From contig DIYV01000111.1 of NCBI GenBank assembly GCA_002429165.1, positions 1-19,886 on the forward strand: 19,886 nt of DNA, in the 5' to 3' direction. The stretch is from Gallionella sp. UBA6045. GTDB lineage: Bacteria; Pseudomonadota; Gammaproteobacteria; Burkholderiales; Gallionellaceae. The translations under genes were made by a program, and so were the position numbers. The notes under the pieces were generated by a model. That model was not told where the DNA came from. It saw nothing but the letters and a program-made list of their open reading frames with translations, and did no database searches. This document shows positions 14,836-19,886 of the stretch, in pieces. Within the stretch, counting starts at the first letter, position 1. Each line of letters begins with the position of its first letter.

Positions 14836-14972
14836 GATGCCTCTCCTTTAAGTTTTATCTACACCCTTATTGGGCGCCAAACTAATCCGAATGCAGCATG
14901 ACAACAGCCTCGCATCAAACCACTACCGAACTCCTCCTGCTCTTACAGACCGTATGGTGGGTCCAGACGCCG

Positions 14973-15704
14973 TTATACAAGCAGCGTAACGCCGGACAGC
15001 ACGAATAACCAAAGAATAACAAGCCTGAATCCTTTCTCGCTGGTCCGCTTGAATAGCTTCAGCCCGATGAAACCGCCTAACGCAAGCGCCGGCAGGCACA
15101 ATGCCAAGTCGCTCATGGTCTGATGCGTGATACCGCCGACACCGCCCAGCCATGCGAGTGTATAGCCATGCACCAGTAGAATATATGTTTGAAACACACC
15201 GCGCTGCATCTCCTTGCTCCATCCGCGCAAACCGCACCACAATGTAGGGAGCAAACCGTTGAGGCCGGTCGAGCCGCCCATGAACCCGCCCAACATACCG
15301 ACGCCACCATCCAGTACATGCGCTATGGCAGGGCTGGGTGATACGATCGGCATATGCGTTCGCATCAGCATATAACTGCTGTAAACAAGCAACAGCGCAC
15401 CAATCGCATTGCGCAACAGAACCGGGTCGAGGCTATGCAGCGTCAGCACACCCAGCGGTACGCCCAACACGGCTCCTGCCAAAAAGGGTGCGAGTCGTTT
15501 GAACGAGACATCGTGCCGCAACCGCCAAACGAACACTAGATTAAGCAGTATCGAGCACAGCACGACCAGCGGCACCACCCGCATTGGCGGCATCACGTGC
15601 AACCAAATCGCCATACCGATCAAAGCAAACGCAAACCCCGAGCTGCCAGAAACGACAGCAGCGAGCAGCGCTCCAATCATGATCACCCCATTATCAAACC
15701 ACAT
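14973..15704 (-). CDS. TauE/SafE family anion exporter (copy 2)
   Basis: This 243-residue polytopic protein is shorter and clearly different from the exporter at 3144-4007, with about seven to eight membrane segments. Its first repeat has SGSSGFAFALIG (about 19-30) and its second GGFMGGSTGLNG (about 139-150), as in TauE/SafE permeases. It overlaps the cytochrome-type anchor gene upstream by 11 bases, so it is part of the operon. An alternative start at ATG 15680 (235 residues) has a better ribosome-binding sequence (GGGGTG) and should be considered. The probable role is export of sulfite or sulfate produced by desulfonation. Alternatively one of the two TauE proteins may transport an organic sulfonate. 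Confidence 0.8.
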   Translation of the reverse strand: MWFDNGVIMIGALLAAVVSGSSGFAFALIGMAIWLHVMPPMRVVPLVVLCSILLNLVFVWRLRHDVSFKRLAPFLAGAVLGVPLGVLTLHSLDPVLLRNAIGALLLVYSSYMLMRTHMPIVSPSPAIAHVLDGGVGMLGGFMGGSTGLNGLLPTLWCGLRGWSKEMQRGVFQTYILLVHGYTLAWLGGVGGITHQTMSDLALCLPALALGGFIGLKLFKRTSEKGFRLVILWLFVLSGVTLLV

Positions 15705-16041
15705 TCAGCAAATACACCAGTCCAAATCCGACGGTAATGCCTGCGGCGGCTGCCAGCAAACGCTGCTGCCAATCGCGCCAGGCGAGAAATTCCAGCATTA
15801 GCAGACGCAGCCCACCGGCCAGATGTGCGGCAAGCAGTGTTACCACCGCTATTTCACTCGCTTTTACCAGCGGCTGGTCGGTCCAGATCAAAAAGCTCTC
15901 CAGCTTTGCGGTACCCCCCAGTGCATGGCCCAGTGCCCAAAAATGCAACGGCAAAAACAGTGTGAGCAAAATACCCGACATGCGATGCAGCATGAACGCC
16001 CAATAGGCTGGATGATTGCGTGCGCGCCAACTGCTCTTCAT
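15694..16041 (-). CDS. Succinate dehydrogenase-like cytochrome b membrane subunit (SdhC-like)
   Basis: This 115-residue protein has three membrane segments. HRMSG (19-23) matches the HRxSG quinone-site motif of SdhC, and AHLAGGLRLL (72-81) matches the heme-ligand helix, with H73 the probable axial ligand. It starts with ATGA overlapping the upstream anchor stop codon. The longer open frame to 16221 lies inside the neighbouring gene and is rejected. With the other anchor, the Fe-S subunit and the flavoprotein at 8789-10507, it would complete a four-subunit quinone-linked complex. Confidence 0.75.
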   Translation of the reverse strand: MKSSWRARNHPAYWAFMLHRMSGILLTLFLPLHFWALGHALGGTAKLESFLIWTDQPLVKASEIAVVTLLAAHLAGGLRLLMLEFLAWRDWQQRLLAAAAGITVGFGLVYLLNVV

Positions 16042-16379
16042 GATGCGAATACCGCCCATACCGCACGCAAGCCTACTGCGGCCAACGCAACGCCCAGTGC
16101 GGCCAGCACCACGTCGACTGCGCGGCCGCTCAAGCCCAGCCATTCTCCGCAGATCGTCCGCATTCCAATCGGTGCATGCACCGATACGGCGAGTACGAAC
16201 AGCACATAAAATCCGGCCCATCCCCAGTTATCGCGGGTGCGATCAAGTATTGCCGTCGCACTTAAACCATGGCGCACTGCATATATCATCGTCGCCAGAT
16301 GTACGGTCACACACAGGGCCAGTACAGCCGCGCCGATGCGCTGTGCCGCCCAGAGCTGCAGTTGCGCACGCGGGCTCAC
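16038..16379 (-). CDS. Succinate dehydrogenase/fumarate reductase-like second membrane anchor
   Basis: This 113-residue protein has three membrane segments and begins with a GTG that overlaps the Fe-S subunit stop codon (GTGA). QRIGAAVLAL followed by H27, and H69 in VSVHAPIGMR, are placed like the heme-facing histidines of SdhC/SdhD-type anchors. It resembles the cytochrome b subunit family of succinate dehydrogenase/fumarate reductase rather than any other small membrane protein. Which of the two anchors binds heme or quinone cannot be settled by eye. Confidence 0.68.
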   Translation of the reverse strand: MSPRAQLQLWAAQRIGAAVLALCVTVHLATMIYAVRHGLSATAILDRTRDNWGWAGFYVLFVLAVSVHAPIGMRTICGEWLGLSGRAVDVVLAALGVALAAVGLRAVWAVFAS

Positions 16380-17092
16380 AGGCGCCCCGCCAAAAGTGCC
16401 GCCAGCGTCGCCCGCTTCAGGCCAGCAATTGCTGCGGTGGGTGCTATTTTTTTCGGACAGCGTTCAGTGCAGCTCATATGCGTGTGGCAGGCGTGGCAAC
16501 CCGCATCTCCCGATACCGCCGCCAGCCGCACTTTACCGCCGCTGTCGCGCTCGTCGTTCATCAGCGTCCAGGCGCGGTTCAGCGCTGCCGGTCCCAGATA
16601 ATCAGCATTCCAAGCTACCACGTCGCAGGATGCATAGCACACTGCGCAACCGATGCATTCGATACCGGCATCGGCGGCGCGCCGCGCAGGCGTATCGGGT
16701 TGCACCCGCACGATGGGATCGGTACGGGTCGCCGTGGGGTGAAAATGACCTTCGGCGCGCGCCCATTTATCGAAAAAAGAACTCATGTCGCACACCAGAT
16801 CGCGAATCACCGGCAAGTTGCTAAGTGGTGCGATTTCCAGCACGCCATGCGGCGCCACCTTTTCCACGTGAGTGCGGCATGTCCAGCGTGCCACGCCATT
16901 AACTGTCATTGCACATGAGCCGCACATGCCAACGCGGCAGGCGAATCGATAAGCCAGAGAGGATTCGAGCCGACGCTGAATGTAAGTCACCACATCCAGC
17001 ACGGTCTGACTCGCGAGCCGAGGCACACTGTAATGGCGGAACTCGCCCTGCTCCGTACCGCGCCAGACGGATACATCAATCTTATCTTCCAT
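16376..17092 (-). CDS. Succinate dehydrogenase/fumarate reductase-like iron-sulfur subunit
   Basis: This 238-residue SdhB/FrdB-like protein has all cluster ligands visible. C52, C57, C60 and C72 bind a [2Fe-2S] cluster. C146, C149, C152 and C212 fit the [4Fe-4S] cluster, and C156, C202 and C208 fit the [3Fe-4S] cluster. It therefore should carry electrons from the flavoprotein to the membrane anchors. ATG 17092 is preferred over ATG 17110 because GGAGGAG lies about 7 bases upstream. It begins 64 bases after suyB and is translationally coupled to both anchors. Unlike standard sdh operons, the flavoprotein gene is not adjacent. Confidence 0.88.
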   Translation of the reverse strand: MEDKIDVSVWRGTEQGEFRHYSVPRLASQTVLDVVTYIQRRLESSLAYRFACRVGMCGSCAMTVNGVARWTCRTHVEKVAPHGVLEIAPLSNLPVIRDLVCDMSSFFDKWARAEGHFHPTATRTDPIVRVQPDTPARRAADAGIECIGCAVCYASCDVVAWNADYLGPAALNRAWTLMNDERDSGGKVRLAAVSGDAGCHACHTHMSCTERCPKKIAPTAAIAGLKRATLAALLAGRL

Positions 17093-17156
17093 GGTTGACT
17101 CCTCCTGCATCGACAGTCATGCTGAGATTATTGTCCGGCGTTGCATTCAAACTCAC

Positions 17157-18320
17157 CTAAGCACTGCGATATAGTTTGGTCAGTACAAATTCACGGTGAC
17201 CCAGCACTTCTGCGGCGGTCAAGCGACCGTTACAGGTGCGCAGCATGCTCTCCAGCAACTTGTCGCCCGCTTGGTCCAGATTCAGCTCGCGTTGCAATAT
17301 ACCCGACACGTCCACATCGATATGTTCACTCATGGTGCGTACCGTACGCGGATTGGCGCTGATCTTGATCACCGGCAGGATTGGATTGCCAATGATATTA
17401 CCTTGTCCGGTCGGAAAGAAATGCGCGACGAATCCGGCGGCTGCACACAACGTCACCATTTCGGCCGCAGCAGATGACGAATCCATGAACCATAGCCCCT
17501 TGCCAGTTGGCATTTCTGCCGGCTCGAGCACACCGTCTACCTGGCATTTCTTGCCGATCTTCTGGATGTTGCCGAGCGCCTTTTCCTCAATAGTGGTCAA
17601 ACCACCGATGATATTGCCTTTGGTAGGCTGTGAATCGGACAAATCGTCGGTCTTGTTGGCCATAATGAAGTCATTGTAGGCACTCCATGTTTCCATGAAT
17701 TTGCGCCCGATTTCAGGTGTGCGACAACGGTCGCGCACCAGATGCTCACCGCCAGTAATCTCAGTAGTCTCCCCGAACACCAGCGTGTTTCCGTTCTGGT
17801 AGAGCTTATCGAAGGCATTGCCTACAGTGGGGTTGGCACCCAGCCCGGAGGTCGTATCCGATTCGCCGCACTTGGTAGACACCCACAATTCTTCCATCGG
17901 GCAATCGACTCGCTGCAACTCGGACGCCCAATGCACATAGTCCTTGGCTGAGCGCGATGCATCGGCAATCGTCTTAATATCGCCATTCAACTCGATACTA
18001 AAACCGCACACAGGCTTGCCGGTCTTGGCTATTCCGTCCACCACGCGCTTGGTCCATCCAGGCTCTATACCGATCACCACAACTGCTGCCACATTCGGAT
18101 TGCAGCCGGTGCCGATAATAGTTCGAAAATGCAATTCGAGATCGGCCCCAAACTGCAATCGGCCATACGGGTGCGGGATTGCCATAGTACCCTTGATATT
18201 ATTGGCAACTGCTTCACACGCAGCGTTTGACAAATCGTCTACCGGCAGAATGATTACGTGATTTCGGATGCCAACACGCCCGTTCTCTCTGCGATACCCC
18301 AGAAAAGTTTTTACTTTCAT
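17157..18320 (-). CDS. suyB: (2R)-sulfolactate sulfo-lyase, large (beta) subunit
   Basis: This 387-residue protein belongs to the altronate/galactarate dehydratase (UxaA C-terminal) family and has the length and sequence character of SuyB, including the start [20 protein letters not shown] and a cysteine-containing [20 protein letters not shown] stretch typical of the family core. With SuyA it removes sulfite from 3-sulfolactate to give pyruvate, using iron. ATG 18320 lies 2 bases after the suyA stop with AGAGG upstream; a GTG 9 bases earlier is less likely. A sugar-acid dehydratase is the main alternative, but the suyA partner and two TauE exporters argue for sulfonate lysis. It may accept a carboxylated analogue such as sulfomalate (inference). 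Confidence 0.87.
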   Translation of the reverse strand: MKVKTFLGYRRENGRVGIRNHVIILPVDDLSNAACEAVANNIKGTMAIPHPYGRLQFGADLELHFRTIIGTGCNPNVAAVVVIGIEPGWTKRVVDGIAKTGKPVCGFSIELNGDIKTIADASRSAKDYVHWASELQRVDCPMEELWVSTKCGESDTTSGLGANPTVGNAFDKLYQNGNTLVFGETTEITGGEHLVRDRCRTPEIGRKFMETWSAYNDFIMANKTDDLSDSQPTKGNIIGGLTTIEEKALGNIQKIGKKCQVDGVLEPAEMPTGKGLWFMDSSSAAAEMVTLCAAAGFVAHFFPTGQGNIIGNPILPVIKISANPRTVRTMSEHIDVDVSGILQRELNLDQAGDKLLESMLRTCNGRLTAAEVLGHREFVLTKLYRSA

Positions 18321-18322
18321 GC

Positions 18323-18604
18323 TTACCACCTCTTGGTTTTTACGTTATGGACATGCAAATGCTCACCCACCTTGATCATCGCAACGGCACGCCCGATATC
18401 AACGCCGTACTTAATCACAGTGTCGTTATTCTTGAGCGCGGCCAGTGCGAATTTGTGACCGATGGGAATATCGTTAAGAACTTTCGTCTTTATGGTCTTG
18501 TCCTGCTCCATTACCCAGCCGGTCAATTCCTGCCCCGCTTTGACACCCTCAACAACGACGACGCCGACACTGTCTTCCTCGTCGTGCACAATAAACTGAA
18601 TCAT
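18323..18604 (-). CDS. suyA: (2R)-sulfolactate sulfo-lyase, small (alpha) subunit
   Basis: This 93-residue SAF-domain protein corresponds to the N-terminal domain of UxaA and, by size and sequence, to SuyA. It contains [19 protein letters not shown] (6-24), IPIGHKFAL, the KYGVDIGRA motif and the C-terminal VHNVKTKRW typical of this group. It forms the sulfo-lyase with SuyB, immediately downstream. ATG 18604 has GGGAG about 6 bases upstream. It is the first gene of the long minus-strand operon, with a near-consensus promoter about 130 bases upstream. Confidence 0.88.
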   Translation of the reverse strand: MIQFIVHDEEDSVGVVVVEGVKAGQELTGWVMEQDKTIKTKVLNDIPIGHKFALAALKNNDTVIKYGVDIGRAVAMIKVGEHLHVHNVKTKRW

Positions 18605-18735
18605 GTTTTCTCCCGAATTCTAGAAGCTCTAATCCACATAACTACATGCAAAAGAACTACATTTTAAATTACGCAATAGGGCACCAAGATGCTGCATATC
18701 TTTGATTGAAACTTCATATTGAAGCACCTAAATTA

Positions 18736-18764
18736 ATAATATCTTTCAACTCGGCTGTTGTCAA
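18736..18764 (-). promoter_or_regulatory. Predicted suyA operon promoter
   Basis: On the minus strand a perfect TTGACA (18764-18759) is followed after exactly 17 bases by TATTAT (18741-18736), five of six matches to the -10 consensus. Transcription would start near 18729, giving an AT-rich leader of about 125 bases before suyA. I see no riboswitch or attenuator in that leader. Confidence 0.65.
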
Positions 18765-18773
18765 CTGTATGTT

Positions 18774-18812
18774 ATGCATGTTTATGTCATATATATGTTT
18801 GCATAAATGCAT
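18774..18812. promoter_or_regulatory. Candidate GntR operators in the suyA/regulator intergenic region
   Basis: Two ATGCAT hexamers (18774-18779 and 18807-18812) lie 33 bases apart, about three helical turns. The right one is part of a larger palindrome, TGCATAAATGCA (18800-18811), that overlaps the predicted -35 box of the regulator. The left one is 10 bases upstream of the suyA -35 box. Palindromes in a divergent intergenic region beside a GntR-family gene are typical of autoregulated operators. Confidence 0.5.
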
Positions 18813-18826
18813 ATTAAGATTAGAAT
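18798..18826 (+). promoter_or_regulatory. Predicted promoter of the divergent GntR regulator
   Basis: TTTGCA (18798-18803) and TAGAAT (18821-18826, five of six matches) are separated by 17 bases on the + strand. The -35 box overlaps the TGCATAAATGCA palindrome, which would allow autorepression. The ATG at 18873 has CAGGAA just upstream. Confidence 0.45.
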
Positions 18827-18872
18827 CAAGTAGACGATTATCAAATCGTATTTAACGTCGGTACAGGAACAC

Positions 18873-19622
18873 ATGTCAGATATACTTACAGCAGGTAACC
18901 TTTCCTTCGCCCCTCTCTACAAAAGGGTGAAGATGCGTATCATGCAAAGGCTTACTGTCGGGGAATGGAAACCGGGCGAAGCAATACCAAGCGAATCACG
19001 ACTTACAGAAGAGTTTCAGGTTAGCATCGGCACGATACGCAAAGCCATTGACGAACTATCCGCAGAAAAAATTCTGGTACGGGAGCAGGGGCGCGGCACA
19101 TTTGTGGCGACCCACACCGAAGATCGCTTCCTTTACTATTTTTTTCGCATCGTCGATCGCAATGGCGTAAAGATATTTCCACAATCGCATATGCTATCTT
19201 TTCGCCGTATGCGCGCAGATGCGAATCAGGCAGAACGGCTCCAAATCACACGTGGTGCACGCGTCATTCGCATCAGCAACCTGCTCAAACTAGGCGGGAA
19301 ACCGGTAGAGATTGATGAAATTATTCTCCCTGCGGAACGCTTTCCCGGCTTGACCGAGGAGATGTTACTTACTCGCAGTAGTACGATCTATCACCTCTAT
19401 CAGGCACAGTTCGGGATTAATGTGATCCGCGCTGCCGAAAAACTACATGCAGTGACCGCCGACGACGAAACCGCACGCATCCTGCATCTTCAAAAGGGAT
19501 CGCCGGTGCTGGGAATCGCTCGTGTTGCCTACACCTATAACAACCTGCCAGTAGAGCTTCGCAACAGCTATGTAAATACAGACGATCATGATTACTTCAA
19601 TGATCTTGGTAAAAGCACATGA
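18873..19622 (+). CDS. GntR/HutC-family transcriptional regulator, SuyR-like
   Basis: This 249-residue regulator has a winged helix-turn-helix (about residues 14-80, with IPSESRLTEEFQVSIGTIRK at its recognition region) and a UTRA effector domain (about 100-240). It is divergent from suyA and shares a 268-base intergenic region with palindromic sites and opposed promoters, so it most likely controls the operon in response to the sulfonate or its product. It is only distantly similar to the other HutC regulator at 4009-4764 and is not a recent duplicate. A start-proximal AGGA lies 4 bases before the ATG. Regulators named SuyR accompany suyAB in other organisms; orthology is inferred from position. 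Confidence 0.83.
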   Translation: MSDILTAGNLSFAPLYKRVKMRIMQRLTVGEWKPGEAIPSESRLTEEFQVSIGTIRKAIDELSAEKILVREQGRGTFVATHTEDRFLYYFFRIVDRNGVKIFPQSHMLSFRRMRADANQAERLQITRGARVIRISNLLKLGGKPVEIDEIILPAERFPGLTEEMLLTRSSTIYHLYQAQFGINVIRAAEKLHAVTADDETARILHLQKGSPVLGIARVAYTYNNLPVELRNSYVNTDDHDYFNDLGKST

Positions 19623-19672
19623 GTAATCACCAGTGCGTACCTAATGGATTTTCAGTGGAAGCAATACAGAGG

Positions 19673-19886
19673 TGGCTCCGCTAGATTGGATAGGATTTTT
19701 CATTTCTTAAGTGGAAACCTTGCGGTTAATGCCTACGCTGCTTTTGGCAGTGCTGGCAAGTTTTCGTAGTAGAACTCATCCGGCGTTTTATCGTCAAGCG
19801 ATGAATGGGGTCTGTTCTGGTTGTACAGCCTGAAGTATTTCTCAAGGCCCCGTTTTGCATCGTTCACGCAGTCGTAGGCGTGCAGA
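19673..19886. mobile_element. IS3-family insertion sequence, 3' end only
   Basis: The right edge of the window enters an IS3-type element in its 3' end. The coding part begins at 19733 on the minus strand. The outer terminus is not proven; TGGCTCCGCTAG at 19673 is a candidate end because it starts with TG and lies about 60 bases beyond the stop codon, a usual distance. The rest of the element is outside the window. Confidence 0.55.
19733..19886 (-). CDS. IS3-family transposase OrfB, C-terminal part (runs off window)
   Basis: Only the last 50 residues are visible, ending at TAG 19735-19733. The segment LHAYDCVNDAKRGLEKYF, then RLYNQNRPHSSLDDKTPDEFYY, is the hallmark C-terminus of IS3-family OrfB integrase domains: the region around the last catalytic helix followed by YNxxRPHSSL. 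The upstream DDE residues are beyond the window. No frameshift is seen in the visible part. Confidence 0.8.
   Translation of the reverse strand, partial: LHAYDCVNDAKRGLEKYFRLYNQNRPHSSLDDKTPDEFYYENLPALPKAA

Noticed and set aside
17157..18604. suyAB as a sugar-acid (altronate/galactarate) dehydratase
   Set aside because: The family is shared, but the split into a 93-residue SAF subunit and a 387-residue large subunit, the SuyA-like C-terminus and the neighbouring sulfonate importer and TauE exporters fit the sulfo-lyase better. No uronate pathway genes are present.
1..19886. CRISPR array, tRNA, rRNA, riboswitch or toxin-antitoxin pair
   Set aside because: I searched by eye and saw no regularly spaced repeats, no cloverleaf-like tRNA sequence, no rRNA signatures and no recognisable toxin-antitoxin genes.

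Overview
The window looks like a 16-17 kb accessory catabolic island for a sulfonated carboxylic acid, flanked by insertion sequences, from a proteobacterium. Beta- is the likeliest class, judging from moderate-to-high GC, the style of the transporter and respiratory proteins, and the IS91-type and IS3-type elements. No rRNA, tRNA or housekeeping gene is present to fix the taxon, so this is a weak inference.

Left edge (1-2591): an IS91-family unit made of a tyrosine recombinase and a Y2/HUH transposase on the + strand, followed by a non-coding right end. Next, on the minus strand, is a small module of GntR/HutC regulator, TauE/SafE exporter and DUF1634 membrane protein (2806-4764). It has its own promoter and is bracketed by a 47-bp inverted repeat with a 29-bp perfect core (2710-2756 and 4795-4841).

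Centre (4869-18604, all minus strand, tightly packed and probably one long operon). In order of transcription: suyA, suyB (sulfolactate sulfo-lyase); succinate-dehydrogenase-like iron-sulfur subunit and two membrane anchors; a second TauE/SafE exporter; ABC transporter binding protein, ATPase and permease of the taurine/alkanesulfonate type; class I fumarase-like alpha and beta subunits; succinate dehydrogenase/fumarate reductase-like flavoprotein; a fused FAD/Fe-S 2-hydroxyacid dehydrogenase; and a ComC-like malate/lactate-family dehydrogenase. The promoter is a near-consensus TTGACA-17-TATTAT upstream of suyA. A divergent GntR/HutC regulator (18873-19622) reads away from it, and the shared intergenic region carries palindromic ATGCAT-type candidate operators. 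The right edge is the 3' end of an IS3-family transposase.

How the genes could work together: the ABC system imports an organosulfonate. SuyAB eliminates sulfite from a 2-hydroxy-3-sulfo acid, and the TauE proteins export the sulfite (or sulfate). ComC plus the FAD/Fe-S dehydrogenase could invert the stereochemistry of sulfolactate through sulfopyruvate. What ordinary sulfolactate operons do not explain is the complete extra set of succinate dehydrogenase-like (A,B,C,D) and fumarase-like (alpha,beta) genes inside the same operon. My main hypothesis is degradation of a sulfonated C4-dicarboxylate such as sulfosuccinate: dehydrogenation to sulfofumarate, hydration to 2-hydroxy-3-sulfosuccinate (sulfomalate), then either sulfite elimination by the SuyAB homologue to oxaloacetate, or oxidation and decarboxylation to sulfopyruvate followed by reduction to sulfolactate and SuyAB cleavage. 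This is inference; the gene identities are the solid part.
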